From Polyangiaceae bacterium (GTDB taxonomy: Bacteria > Myxococcota_A > Polyangia > Polyangiales > Polyangiaceae), in NCBI GenBank assembly GCA_013214025.1, contig JABSRN010000037.1:27144-91143 (forward strand): a stretch of DNA of 64,000 nucleotides. Reading direction: 5' to 3'. Positions within the stretch are counted from its first letter, which is position 1. The number at the start of each line of letters is the position of its first letter. Below, piece after piece: positions 43,831 to 52,833 of this stretch. A program made the translations under genes and the position numbers. Below the pieces are notes generated by a model, which had not been told where the DNA came from, made no database searches, and saw nothing but the letters and a program-made list of their open reading frames with translations.

Positions 43831-43888
43831 GTTCAGTGCTCCATGACTATCTGTTCAGTGTTTTACTGGGCGGCTGTTCAGATGTCAA
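43831..43888 (-). promoter_or_regulatory. recA promoter with three GTTCAG boxes (probable LexA operator)
   Basis: On the recA strand a perfect -35 TTGACA (complement of 43883-43888), a 17-nt spacer and a -10 TAAAAC (complement of 43860-43865) form a sigma-70-type promoter. On the plus strand GTTCAG occurs three times, at 43831-43836, 43853-43858 and 43876-43881. The steps are 22 and 23 bp, about two helical turns. One box lies inside the promoter spacer, one just downstream of the -10, and one directly before the start codon. GTTCAG is the conserved end of the LexA site reported for Myxococcus, which fits SOS control of recA. LexA binding here is inference. Confidence 0.7.
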
Positions 43889-44236
43889 TATTCTAGAGCC
43901 CAAGCTAGGACAGCCCGTGACCTAGCTTAAAGGCATGGATTCTTTAGTCTTGTCGAGTTCTAGACAAATTGCCGGACAAAACGCGCGGAGGAACTGGCCC
44001 GTGCTGCCGACGCACCAGCATAGGGGCAGGGGGATGGAACGCCAGCAACAATTCTATAAGCATGAGCTCGTCCAGCGGCAGGCTGTCGGTCTAGATCACC
44101 GCTTGGGGGTGCGATTGCTCGCGAATTGGGAAGGCCTTCCGCTCACCCCAGCGTCGCCCGTTCAAAACCCCTCCGCAGGATGGATGCGGGACAGGCCGAC
44201 CAGAACCATCCCGTGACCAGCCTGGGGGAATTCAAC
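43889..44236. other. Intergenic region
   Basis: 348 bp between the recA promoter and the end of the upstream lipoprotein gene, both on the minus strand. A plus-strand ORF (43935-44216) has no family resemblance or ribosome-binding site, so I read it as chance. No RNA gene is seen. Confidence 0.4.
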
Positions 44237-44776
44237 TCACTCGTCGACGCATTGATTGATACCCGCCGTATGCGGGCAGTGGATCTCAGTGCCAGCGTCA
44301 CCCACTGCCTGAGACAAGTGAGTGATCCATCGGCAGTTCAGAACATCTGCCGGGAGATCCAAGCAGATGTCGTAGCAGTGCGCGAGGGAGTCATAAAAAT
44401 AGTTATCGCCCGTACATGCTGCCGCGACAGCGTCACAGAAGTCAGTGCATTCTCTCGCGCGCAGATCAGCATCGCTGACCACGACCACGTCCGGTTTCCC
44501 GCTATCTGCGGGGCTCGCAGAATCCGCACCGCCCTGCCCAGCTTCTACGGAGGCGTCCGCGGAATTACCTCCGGCACCGCCAGAGCCGCCGTTCGCACCG
44601 CTCTCAGAGCTGCCATCTCCGGCGTCCACAGCCGCTGAGCCAGCGGCACCGCCTGCGTTCAACGAGCCACCGACATTCGCGTCCGGGGTTTCCACAACTT
44701 CGTCTGCTGTCTCGCAAGCGACGACGCCGCTTAGAGCGACAGCAATAAGCCCAACAGTCCGATAATCGAGCACCAT
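44237..44776 (-). CDS. Cys-rich lipoprotein with Gly/Ser/Ala-rich stalk
   Basis: 179 residues. The N-terminus is a lipoprotein signal (VGLIAVALSGVVAC). A roughly 80-residue low-complexity stretch follows (GGSLNAGGAAGSAAVDAGDG, GANGGSGGAGGNSADAS). The C-terminal about 75 residues are compact and Cys-rich (RECTDFCDAVAAACTGD, HCYDICLDLPADVLNC, IHCPHTAGINQC), likely held by disulphides. The form, stalk plus Cys-knot-like head, is frequent in surface lipoproteins of myxobacteria. Function is unknown. It follows a CorC-like gene by 44 bp on the same strand. Confidence 0.8.
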   Translation of the reverse strand: MVLDYRTVGLIAVALSGVVACETADEVVETPDANVGGSLNAGGAAGSAAVDAGDGSSESGANGGSGGAGGNSADASVEAGQGGADSASPADSGKPDVVVVSDADLRARECTDFCDAVAAACTGDNYFYDSLAHCYDICLDLPADVLNCRWITHLSQAVGDAGTEIHCPHTAGINQCVDE

Positions 44777-44820
44777 TTCGGGCCGAATATGTTCGGCTCG
44801 CGGGCCCCTGTCAACGGGGT

Positions 44821-46116
44821 CTAGCTGGAAGAATCTGGCTTAGACCGATCGGAGTTGGGACGAGGGGCTGGCTCAGCCATACACCGGACCAATAAACGCT
44901 CCGCGCGGCGAGGAGACGCCGCCAGTACCTCGAGCTGAAGGTGACCGAACCTCACGATGTCTCCTGGTTTCGGCACGCGGCCCACCTCTTCAGCCACCAA
45001 GCCGCCCACAGTGATCGACTCGACCTCGTCGTCCACGTCGAACTCTTGCAACACTTTGCGGACTTCCGCCCAGCCCCGGCAAATCAATGTGCCGTCGGTA
45101 CGCTTGATGATGAACGGATCCACCCGATCACTCTCATCCTCGATTTCACCGACGATTTCCTCGAGCACATCTTCGAGGGTAACCAACCCCTGAGTGCCCC
45201 CGTACTCGTCCAGGACGATCGCCAGGTGTCGCCGTTCATCCTGAAACTTCCGCAAGAGTTGTTCGAGCGGAATCGCCGAGGCCACCACAATGGGTTTGCC
45301 GACCAAGCTCTCCCACCGGGGATCCTCCGGCGTGTCGTGAAGCTGAAACATCAAGTCTTTGGCGAGGACGATGCCGTCAATGTGATCGAGATCGCCCTTC
45401 TCCGAATAGGGGAAGCGACTGTGACCCGAGCGACGCACGACGAACAGATTCTCGTGGAGCGTGCGTCGTCCGCTCAGAAACACCACTCCCGCCCGTGGCA
45501 CCATCACGTCGCGTGCCTTGAGATCCCGCAGCATCGAAGCCCCTTCGATGAGGTCCGCAGTTCGGGCACCGAGTACACCTTCGGTCCTGCCGAGGGACGT
45601 CAGCAAGCGAATTTCCTTCAACGAGGTAACAGGGCTTCGTTTGCCGCGAGTGAGCACCCTCGCCAACTTATGGGTGAAGAAGGTTACGATACTGGTAGGC
45701 CCGCGGAGGCTTCGTACAAACAATGCAACAGGCGTCGCCAGGCGCGCAGTCTGCGTTACACCGAGAGTCTTCGGAATGATCTCCGTAAAGATCAGTATTG
45801 AAATGGTGAAGACCGTGTTGAAGATCCACAACGTGGATGGATCGAATACTTCGCCGTAGGTAGCGCCGGCAACGGAGGAGCCAACTGTGTGAGCGATCGT
45901 ATTGACCACCAAGATCGATGCGATCGGCGCGTCGATCCTCTTCTTGAACTCGCGCAGAATCTTGGCGGCACGCGTTTCGCCGAGAGAGTCGATCTCCGCG
46001 TGACTGACGCTGAGCAGCACCGCTTCAGAGACCGAACAAAGAAACGAAAAGCACAACGCGGTGAGCACCGCGACCCAGAAAGTCAGCACGGTGGTTCTCT
46101 CGTCAGCTGCCAGCAC
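44821..46116 (-). CDS. CNNM/CorC-type transporter (HlyC/CorC family)
   Basis: 431 residues with a GTG start. At the N-terminus about four hydrophobic segments form the CNNM (DUF21) domain (LTALCFSFLCSVSEAVLLSVS, ILVVNTIAHTVGSSVAGA, TEIIPKTLGV). Two CBS domains follow at about 200-320 (ARDVMVPRAGVVFLSG, RRHLAIVLDEYGGTQGLVTL), and the C-terminal transporter-associated CorC/HlyC domain ends the chain (TLICRGWAEVRKVLQEFDVD, VGRVPKPGDIVRFGHLQLEV). The family is linked to Mg2+/Co2+ efflux or ion homeostasis. It is the second gene of a same-strand run with a kinase (68 bp upstream) and a lipoprotein. Confidence 0.94.
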   Translation of the reverse strand: MLAADERTTVLTFWVAVLTALCFSFLCSVSEAVLLSVSHAEIDSLGETRAAKILREFKKRIDAPIASILVVNTIAHTVGSSVAGATYGEVFDPSTLWIFNTVFTISILIFTEIIPKTLGVTQTARLATPVALFVRSLRGPTSIVTFFTHKLARVLTRGKRSPVTSLKEIRLLTSLGRTEGVLGARTADLIEGASMLRDLKARDVMVPRAGVVFLSGRRTLHENLFVVRRSGHSRFPYSEKGDLDHIDGIVLAKDLMFQLHDTPEDPRWESLVGKPIVVASAIPLEQLLRKFQDERRHLAIVLDEYGGTQGLVTLEDVLEEIVGEIEDESDRVDPFIIKRTDGTLICRGWAEVRKVLQEFDVDDEVESITVGGLVAEEVGRVPKPGDIVRFGHLQLEVLAASPRRAERLLVRCMAEPAPRPNSDRSKPDSSS

Positions 46117-46184
46117 AACGCAGTGCGTGACACACAGACTGGCAGCTCACGGGCGGGGCTGTGTCTCTTCGCCGTGCTCACGAA

Positions 46185-47495
46185 TCAGCGCCGCAAGGTG
46201 CCGCGGGCTACCGCTCGGCCCAGGTTCGGCTCATTGTCGGCTACACGCGCCGGCGGCTCGGGTTCCGCCAGCGGAAGGTCGCTCGGGCTGAAGATCTTCA
46301 GGGTTTCATCTGCCGCGGAAAGGCTACCCGGCAGCTCGGCAGCCATGTCGGTCGGGGTCTCGCTCTCGCCCGTGGAGTTCCACCGACCCAGAAACACGCC
46401 CAACACCAACACGCTCGCAAGAATCGCGGCTTGAACGCTCGATCGACCGAAAAATGGCTGAAATGGCGAACCATCGTCCGCTTGATCGCGGCGCCCGAAA
46501 GGAAGCCGACGACGATCGTCGGGCGGGGCCAAAGGAACTCGATCCGTGACGCGTCGCTTGGGGGTGCGGCTCCAGTCCGAAGCTTCCGTCGCCAGCCTCC
46601 GGGTGATCGCGCCGAGACGTGCGCTGAGTTCCCCAGCGCTACCGATCCGATCATTACGGTCCTTAATCAGGCAGCGCCCGACGAGTGCCACCAGCTCGGA
46701 GTCCACGCTAGGCACGAGCTCCACAAGGGGACGATGAGTTTCCGTCATGACGGCGACCATCAGTGCGTTGTAGTTTTTTGCATGAAAGGGCATGGTCCCG
46801 CTCAAGCAGCGGTACATCAGCACTCCCAGAGACCACACGTCTGTGCGCTCGTCGACGGCGTCCGCACCGCAGGCCTGTTCGGGACTCATGTAGGAGGGGC
46901 TGCCGAGCACCGCGCCATGCCCCGTAAGCTCTTCCACCACACTAGGACCCATGATCTTACTCACGCCAAAATCGAGGATCTTCGGGGTGATTTCTCCCGC
47001 CGCGTCCCCGCGTGCCAAAAAGACATTGGCGGACGACAAATCGCGGTGCACCACCCCAGCGCGATGCGCCAACTGCAGGGCGCCGGAGAGTTGAGAGAAG
47101 TACTCAGCTACCCGCAGCGGCGCCAAAGTTCCCACCCGGTCGAGGCAAGAGCCCAGCTCTTCCCCCGCTAACAGCTCCATGACGATGTACGGCCGCCCGT
47201 CGTCCGTCTGGGCAACATCGAAGACATCCACGATGCCGGGATGGCGAAGCTTGCCAGTCGTCTCCGCTTCTCGCAGAAAGCGTTCGAAGGCTTCGCCGTT
47301 ATTCCAGAACTCCGGCAGCAAGAACTTCACCGCGAAATCGCGATTGGTCAGCTGGTTTCGAACTGCCCAAACTTCCCCCATTCCGCCGGATGCCAACGGT
47401 CGGAGGAGCCGATAACGGCCTGAAAAAACGTCGCCTGACTTCACCTTGAGAGCTGGTGTGCCCGCGATGGCAACGTTGGGCCAACAAGGCTGCAA
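46185..47495 (-). CDS. Transmembrane Ser/Thr protein kinase
   Basis: 436 residues from a TTG at 47495; a GTG at 47444 (VKSGDVFSGRYRL) may be the true start. The kinase domain has LASGGMGEVWAVR, the beta3 Lys in FAVKFLLP, HRDLSSANVFLA, DFGVSK, GSPSYMSPEQACG and DVWSLGVLMYRCLSG. Asp and Asn of the catalytic loop and the DFG Asp are present; the usual Lys of HRDLKPEN is Ser, as in a number of myxobacterial kinases. One transmembrane helix is at about 352-372 (VQAAILASVLVLGVFLG), followed by a short extracytoplasmic tail of about 64 residues with no known sensor fold. It is in a same-strand run with a TPR protein and CorC. Confidence 0.94.
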   Translation of the reverse strand: MQPCWPNVAIAGTPALKVKSGDVFSGRYRLLRPLASGGMGEVWAVRNQLTNRDFAVKFLLPEFWNNGEAFERFLREAETTGKLRHPGIVDVFDVAQTDDGRPYIVMELLAGEELGSCLDRVGTLAPLRVAEYFSQLSGALQLAHRAGVVHRDLSSANVFLARGDAAGEITPKILDFGVSKIMGPSVVEELTGHGAVLGSPSYMSPEQACGADAVDERTDVWSLGVLMYRCLSGTMPFHAKNYNALMVAVMTETHRPLVELVPSVDSELVALVGRCLIKDRNDRIGSAGELSARLGAITRRLATEASDWSRTPKRRVTDRVPLAPPDDRRRLPFGRRDQADDGSPFQPFFGRSSVQAAILASVLVLGVFLGRWNSTGESETPTDMAAELPGSLSAADETLKIFSPSDLPLAEPEPPARVADNEPNLGRAVARGTLRR

Positions 47496-47632
47496 GTTTG
47501 CTCAAGCAAGACCAAACCGCACGGCGACAGCTTGCCGACGGAGTGAGGACGGTACACGCCCCGGCACGCCCCTAAATCTGTATTATAATAATGAATTCCC
47601 GCATCTAGGGAGCGTTCGCAGCTGAGGAGCGG

Positions 47633-48763
47633 CTACCGCTTGAGCTGCTGCTGTTGCTGCTGAAAGTACTGCGCGAGCATGCGAGAGCGCTCGACCGCAA
47701 AGGCTTTGACCTCGGTATTGGGGGAGCCGGACAGCGCGTTGAGAAACTTCGTGACCTTGTCGAACTCGCGAGCCTGGAAAAGCGCCTCGAAGTAATTGTG
47801 GGCGAGTCGCACGTCGCGAACCATCTTCGCCTCGTGGGCCTTCAGCACCTCGATGACCTTTTGCAAGTCGCCCATCTGCCCATAGAGGGCAGAGAGGCAG
47901 ACCAAAGCCAAACTGTCGTTCGGCGCGCGATCGACAGCCATCTTGGCCCACTCCAGCGCCTTGTCCCGAGTCTTCTCGTCGCTGGCGAAGAAGCCTTGTA
48001 CGGCCACAAACGGAGCCGCGGTGCCCTTATTGGCTTCCTCCCCGGCCAGCTCTGAGATCTTCTTCAATGCGGCGGCTTCACCGTCAGCTTCCTTGAGCAA
48101 GGAGAAGAGGTAAGCCCAAGCTTCGACGGAGTTGGTCGCGAGACTGATAGCCCGCTCGACCATCTTGCGCTCCTCGTCGGTTTTGCCCTGGCCCTTGAAA
48201 CACTTGGCCAGATGCAGAGACGGCACCGAATTACCGGGCAAGAGATTCTGTGCGCCTTTCAAGGTGCTTTCGGCCTTTTCCCATTTTTCCTGATTCAGCT
48301 GCGCGACACCCAGCCCCAGCCAGTCTTCGCCTCCGCCTCCGCCAGCGACAATTTTCGCCAGCACGGCCTCGGCTTTTTCGAAGCGCTTGTGCTTCATCAA
48401 CTCGTTCACAAACATGCGAGCGGCGTTCAGATCATCGCTATTCTCGTTATAGTTTTTCTCGAGCCCCGCGATGAGATCGTCCAGGCCGATCATCATCGGC
48501 TGCCCTTGGGCGTCCGTCACCTGGACCGCGGGCCCGTTGAAGCCGAGCAGCTTCCACATCTCCGCCAAGTCGAGCGCGACAGCGCCATCCTTCATCTTTG
48601 CTTCAAGATCATCGGGCGGCTTTAGCGGCAACACCACCAGCGCGTTTTGCGGGATCCCCGTAGTAAACGCCGAGGCGGGAGCCACTATCGCGGCTCCCCC
48701 GCCAATATTGAGGTTGGTCGCTTGGGCCATGCCCGGACCGCCGGGGGGGGTTGACTGTGTCAT
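47633..48763 (-). CDS. TPR-repeat protein
   Basis: 376 residues from the ATG at 48763, preceded by an AAAGG ribosome-binding site; the open frame extends far upstream but that part is low-complexity. The N-terminal 75 residues (MTQSTPPGGPGMAQATNLNI, ALVVLPLKPPDDLEAKMKDG) are unrecognised. From about residue 120 TPR helices follow (AARMFVNELMKHKRFEKAEAV, DWLGLGVAQLNQEKWEKAES, PSLHLAKCFKGQGKTDEER, SLALVCLSALYGQMGDLQKVI). The end is Gln-rich (YFQQQQQQLKR). No signal peptide is seen, so a cytoplasmic scaffold is likely. It is divergent from rseP. Confidence 0.85.
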   Translation of the reverse strand: MTQSTPPGGPGMAQATNLNIGGGAAIVAPASAFTTGIPQNALVVLPLKPPDDLEAKMKDGAVALDLAEMWKLLGFNGPAVQVTDAQGQPMMIGLDDLIAGLEKNYNENSDDLNAARMFVNELMKHKRFEKAEAVLAKIVAGGGGGEDWLGLGVAQLNQEKWEKAESTLKGAQNLLPGNSVPSLHLAKCFKGQGKTDEERKMVERAISLATNSVEAWAYLFSLLKEADGEAAALKKISELAGEEANKGTAAPFVAVQGFFASDEKTRDKALEWAKMAVDRAPNDSLALVCLSALYGQMGDLQKVIEVLKAHEAKMVRDVRLAHNYFEALFQAREFDKVTKFLNALSGSPNTEVKAFAVERSRMLAQYFQQQQQQLKR

Positions 48764-49058
48764 TGCTAGTACCTTTGAGGCGTCGGGCCCGGAAATCGGA
48801 CTCTCGAACCGAAAATCGTTCCGGCGTGAAACGGCACACCAGGAGGCGGCGCAAGCTAGCAGCGCCGCGGGGGCCGAGCAACAACTGCGCGCGCGCGCAG
48901 AGGGGCCGGGGGAGAAGCTTCCGGCAGCCGCAAAAAAGCCGGTGGGAGGGGCCATATCACGTGTACGAACGGCCGGAAGACCCCACAAATGACGGATTCG
49001 ACTCGCGCCCCTGGCGCGCGCCACGTGGGACTCGGTAGACTGTACCGAAGCTGTAAAC

Positions 49059-50096
49059 ATGAGCCTGTTCGCGATTCTCGTAGCCGTCCTCGGCGTTGGC
49101 CTGCTGATGGTCGTGCACGAAGGGGGACACCACCTGGTGGCCCGCGCCTTCGGCATGCGGGTGCTGCGATTCAGCATCGGCTTTGGCCCCACCCTTTGGC
49201 GGCACCAGCCTCGGGGGAGCGACACCACGTACCAAATCGCACTGATCCCGTTCTTCGCCTACGTGCAAGTCGATGGGATGAATCCCTTCGAGGACAACGA
49301 CCCCAATGACAAGGGAAGCTACGCCAACGCGACTCTGACGGCCCGCATCGCTACCATCGTGGCCGGACCGCTGGCGAACTACCTCTTTGCGTCGGTGTTG
49401 TTTTTCGCTGCCTTCATGATCGGCGGCAAAGAAGCGCCCAGCACCACCGTCAAGGTGCACAAGGACGGCCCGGCAGCCGTCGGCAAGATGAAGTCTGGCG
49501 ACAAGGTGGTGAACATCAACGGCAAAGAGATCGTCGAGTTCGAGCAGATGCGTCAGATCATCCTGAGGAGCCCGAACAAGAAGCTCAAGGTTGTCGTGCT
49601 CCGTAAGGGCAAGCGCAAGACTCTTGAGATCACGCCGGAAACGAAGAAGGGCGGACAAGGGGGCTGGATCAAGGTGTCCAGCCGGCTCAAGTTCGTTCCG
49701 ATGGGCGTGCAAGAAGCGGCTAAAGAATCCGTGATATTCCCCGCACTTGTCGTCAAACGCCTCGTGGTGGCGCTCTCGCGATTCGCAACCGGCGAAGAAA
49801 AACCCGAGCTTGCCGGTCCGGTCGGAATCGTCAAGGTCGCGGGCAAAGCTGCGGATTTGGGGCTGCACGTGTATCTCGGCTTCCTGGGTGCCCTCAGCGC
49901 CTATCTAGGCGGCTTCAACCTCCTGCCCTTCCCCGCCCTCGACGGGGGTAGACTGATGTTCCTGGGCTACGAGGCCGTCGCTCGACGACAAGCTGACGCG
50001 CGCATGGAGGCTCGGGTCCACATGGTGGGGCTGCTCATGCTGCTGGCGCTAATTTTCGTGGTCACGATCTTCGACGTCAAGCACTTCGGCGACTGA
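49059..50096 (+). CDS. rseP: Site-2 zinc metalloprotease RseP
   Basis: 345 residues. The first transmembrane segment ends in the zinc-binding HEGGHH (HExxH form), followed by GFGPTLWRHQPRGSDTTYQIA and a GPLANYLFASVLFF membrane segment. One PDZ domain is at about 130-215 (VKVHKDGPAAVGKMKSGDKVVNINGKEI). The second half of the active site is NLLPFPALDGGRLMF, with the zinc-liganding Asp. E. coli RseP has two PDZ domains; here only one is evident. It cuts anti-sigma factors and other membrane substrates within the membrane. The start is ATG at 49059 with no strong ribosome-binding site. Confidence 0.94.
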   Translation: MSLFAILVAVLGVGLLMVVHEGGHHLVARAFGMRVLRFSIGFGPTLWRHQPRGSDTTYQIALIPFFAYVQVDGMNPFEDNDPNDKGSYANATLTARIATIVAGPLANYLFASVLFFAAFMIGGKEAPSTTVKVHKDGPAAVGKMKSGDKVVNINGKEIVEFEQMRQIILRSPNKKLKVVVLRKGKRKTLEITPETKKGGQGGWIKVSSRLKFVPMGVQEAAKESVIFPALVVKRLVVALSRFATGEEKPELAGPVGIVKVAGKAADLGLHVYLGFLGALSAYLGGFNLLPFPALDGGRLMFLGYEAVARRQADARMEARVHMVGLLMLLALIFVVTIFDVKHFGD

Positions 50097-50153
50097 TAGA
50101 CTACCGACACGGAACGCGCCGATAGCTCGGCAAGCCGACAACACGCGACCCGT

Positions 50154-50192
50154 CCCTGAGCTATCTCTCTGAGCTATCTCCCTGAGCTATCT
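50154..50192. repeat. 13-bp tandem repeat, three copies, abutting a start codon
   Basis: ccctgagctatct, ctctgagctatct and ccctgagctatct follow each other exactly; the ATG of the next gene begins at the next base. Confidence 0.9.
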
Positions 50193-50852
50193 ATGCCCTG
50201 CCGCTTCCCGCTCCGCAGATTCCCCTTCCACAGTCTCCCGATTCTGTTGGGCTTGAGCCTCAGCGTGTCCTGCACCACGCCACGGGTGAATCTCTCACCC
50301 GGCGCACGCGAGTATGTTGCGACCGACTACGAATACGTTCTCAAACACTGGACGCGCTCCAAGCAGCTGTTCGTATTCAAGGAGCTCAACGATTTTTTGA
50401 CCGCCACCTCGACCTTCGAGTCTTGGGATTTTCGCTGGGCCTACGCCGTTCGTTACGCCGAAGATTATCGCCTGACGGTGGACCAACGCACCACGCTGCT
50501 GGAACGCACCCTCGCCGAGACGCAATCGCACCACCAATTTTACGTCGCCCTCTACGCGCAGCGACACGATTGGTCCGATCTGACCCGTGAAAACGCAGCG
50601 TGGATCATCCGGCTGATCGACGAAAAGGGGAACGAAACCGCTCCCCTCGAAATCGAGGTCGTGCGCCGCCCGGGCGCCATCGAAACCACCTACTTTCCCT
50701 ACACGAACGTGTGGCGTGTCGCCCACCGCATCCGCTTCCCAGTTCGACGAAAAGACGGATCCCTGAGCATCGCCCCGGACGCCAAATGGTTCGGGCTCCG
50801 CTTCGCCGGAGCCCAAGGGCACCAACAACTCGTCTGGGAGCTGGGCGGCTAG
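50193..50852 (+). CDS. Lipoprotein of unknown function
   Basis: 219 residues. A basic N-terminus and a hydrophobic stretch end in a lipobox (LPILLGLSLSVSC at about 15-27). The mature part is mixed: VATDYEYVLKHWTRSKQLFVFKE, SWDFRWAYAVRYAEDYRL, SDLTRENAAWIIRLIDEKGN and VEVVRRPG-like strands, with FRFAGAQGHQQLVWEL at the end. I recognise no family. The ATG directly follows a 13-bp tandem repeat, so the leader lacks a normal ribosome-binding site. Same strand as rseP, 96 bp away. Confidence 0.75.
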   Translation: MPCRFPLRRFPFHSLPILLGLSLSVSCTTPRVNLSPGAREYVATDYEYVLKHWTRSKQLFVFKELNDFLTATSTFESWDFRWAYAVRYAEDYRLTVDQRTTLLERTLAETQSHHQFYVALYAQRHDWSDLTRENAAWIIRLIDEKGNETAPLEIEVVRRPGAIETTYFPYTNVWRVAHRIRFPVRRKDGSLSIAPDAKWFGLRFAGAQGHQQLVWELGG

Positions 50853-50892
50853 CGACACCGCTCCTCGCGGGCGCCCTTTTTGATGGTCGCCA

Positions 50893-50906
50893 ATCCTGAA
50901 CAGGAT
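50893..50906. terminator. Palindrome between convergent genes
   Basis: atcctgaacaggat is a 14-bp near-perfect palindrome between the lipoprotein end (50852) and the cNMP-like gene end (50913). A weak bidirectional terminator is possible; no long T-run is adjacent. Confidence 0.35.
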
Positions 50907-50912
50907 CGGGGC

Positions 50913-52616
50913 TTAGCTGACGAGAATTTCCATTAGCGGAGGCACGCTCAACATGAGTTCGTGGCAGTCCATCCGCGGCATGAATAGGATCAGTGCCCCG
51001 CCTTCGCCGGCCCGAGCCGTGTACGGCGCATGGGTCCCGGAGAGCACGTCGGAGGCGAATACCAAGTCACCCATTCCGACCTCATCCACGACTTCGCCAC
51101 TGTCATCCACCAGCTCCAAATAGCCCGCGCCAAGCACGTGCAATCCTGGAATGGACTTACCCGCCTCGATCACGACGTCGGCGGCATCGAGAGATTTTAT
51201 CTGCATGCGGTCCGTCACCATCCGACGAAGACTGTCATCCAGCTGATCGCCGAGCGGACCGAGAGTCGCGCCTGCCAGCGCCTGAAAGCGATCGCCTACG
51301 GCGTGCAGTTCATCCGCCACCCAAGGACAAGCCGCCATGTGCTCGTCCAAAATCTTCTTATCCCAAATAGCGACTCGAGTTGCCGGACTGCTCGCCACCA
51401 CGCGAAGTGTGACAGCCTCGCTGAGACTCCCAGCGGTGAACACTACTTGTCCTGCCTCGGCCACACTGCCAGCAAAATCACTGACCGTAGCCATCACACC
51501 AACGCTGCCTGCAATCACCAGGGCAGCCCCAAAGGTTCCTACCTCTTCTTCTTCGGCTAGCTCTTGGATCACGGCGGCATTTGCCAACGCTTGTTGGGCG
51601 TCCTCTGGAAAGTCTTCGAAGCCGGGGACTTCGTATAGACGAACGCCTTCCACGGTAACCCCTTCATCAGCCTCGCTGGAAGCGGGCAAGACGTGCTCTG
51701 TCTCCGAAGGTGCCTGGAGGTCCTGGTCTGAGACAGGGAGCGCTGCCGCCGGCGGAGCGGACGATACCACCGCCTCCGCTACCTCAGGCGCCGCTGGCGC
51801 CGTCGCAACAACCGCCGGCGCCGGCACCGCAGCGGGCGGAGCGGCGAACGGAGCGGCAGGAGGCTTAGCTACGCCTCCCGGCAAATTGTGCGCTCCGTAG
51901 TAGTCGTCAGGCTCGCGGGAATCGAGTGCCTCATCGAGATTGAATTCGTGACCGCTGTCCTGAAGGGCTCGTACGCGTGGCCCCATGCTGGAGGCAGCCA
52001 ACTCAGGTGTCGCATTTCTCCGAGGCGGCGGCGGCCTGCCAGATTTCATTCGCGGCGGCGGGGGCGGCGGCACCGACGGCATCACTGACGGCGGTCTACC
52101 CCCAAGAATGGGCGGCGGTGCTGAGGACATCCGTTGCCTCGGAGCCGGTGGAGCGAGGATCGGCGGTGTCGACCCGGCTCTGGGCGCGGCACTTTTCGGC
52201 GCAGCGCCATTGCCCGCGGTCGGTGCCATGATCGGTGGGAGTGAATCACCGACGGGTGCAGGAGCCGGCTCCAGGCCGTCTTCATCCCCGAAGCTATCCA
52301 TGCTGATTGGAATGTCGAGAGAGAGCGCTGTATCCTCCGACATCAGATCATCGACATCGTCTCCCCCCTCGTCCATATCCGGAGGAGCGGGCGGGGCGAT
52401 GGAGGCCCGCACCATTTCGTCGGTCATCGCCGTAATGACCGCGGCTAACTCGGTGGCGCGGAATGCATCCCCCGCCAAGTTAGCCGCATCGATCGCTCGC
52501 TGGAGCCACACGATGGCATCTGCTGTAGAGCCGCGTTTCCATTGGACCTTGGCGGTCTGCATCGCCCACACGACATCGTCGGCGTCGCTGTCTAAAGGAT
52601 CAGGAAACTCGCTCAC
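50913..52616 (-). CDS. Pro-rich protein with cyclic-nucleotide-binding-like repeats
   Basis: 567 residues with a GTG start. Residues 1-75 are a helical, TPR-like segment (VVWAMQTAKVQWKRGSTADAI). A long Pro/Ala-rich linker runs to about 300 (SVPPPPPPRMKSGRPPPPRR). The C-terminal 230 residues show two beta-roll-like segments of the cNMP-binding type: ALVIAGSVGVMATVSDFAG through PATRVAIWDKKILDEH, and DAADVVIEAGKSIPGLHVLGAG through VGMGDLVFASDVL. The canonical phosphate-binding cassette (FGExAL-R) is not present, so cAMP or cGMP binding is doubtful. It is on the minus strand, downstream of ftsK with a 217-bp gap. Confidence 0.75.
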   Translation of the reverse strand: MSEFPDPLDSDADDVVWAMQTAKVQWKRGSTADAIVWLQRAIDAANLAGDAFRATELAAVITAMTDEMVRASIAPPAPPDMDEGGDDVDDLMSEDTALSLDIPISMDSFGDEDGLEPAPAPVGDSLPPIMAPTAGNGAAPKSAAPRAGSTPPILAPPAPRQRMSSAPPPILGGRPPSVMPSVPPPPPPRMKSGRPPPPRRNATPELAASSMGPRVRALQDSGHEFNLDEALDSREPDDYYGAHNLPGGVAKPPAAPFAAPPAAVPAPAVVATAPAAPEVAEAVVSSAPPAAALPVSDQDLQAPSETEHVLPASSEADEGVTVEGVRLYEVPGFEDFPEDAQQALANAAVIQELAEEEEVGTFGAALVIAGSVGVMATVSDFAGSVAEAGQVVFTAGSLSEAVTLRVVASSPATRVAIWDKKILDEHMAACPWVADELHAVGDRFQALAGATLGPLGDQLDDSLRRMVTDRMQIKSLDAADVVIEAGKSIPGLHVLGAGYLELVDDSGEVVDEVGMGDLVFASDVLSGTHAPYTARAGEGGALILFMPRMDCHELMLSVPPLMEILVS

Positions 52617-52833
52617 TTGCCCACCGCTACTCAGCCCTCATTATGGAACCTTTGGCCTGTGGCGGGTACCCGAGAAAACGAGCAAACTTGTCGCGGGAAA
52701 TTTCCACTAGGGACCGCCAAGCCAATTATTCAATATCCCGGATCGCCGTCGAAGCGCTTCGTTAAGCCGAGCTTTTTCCATAAGCCACCCAACCGGGATC
52801 CGCGGACAATTCTGGCCTGGCCGCTCTCCCAGC

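Noticed and set aside
43935..44216. Plus-strand ORF of 93 codons upstream of recA
   Set aside because: No family resemblance, no ribosome-binding site, composition like random GC-rich sequence.
47633..49228. Upstream extension of the TPR gene to 49228
   Set aside because: The extension overlaps the start of rseP and lacks domain resemblance; the ATG at 48763 has an AAAGG site.
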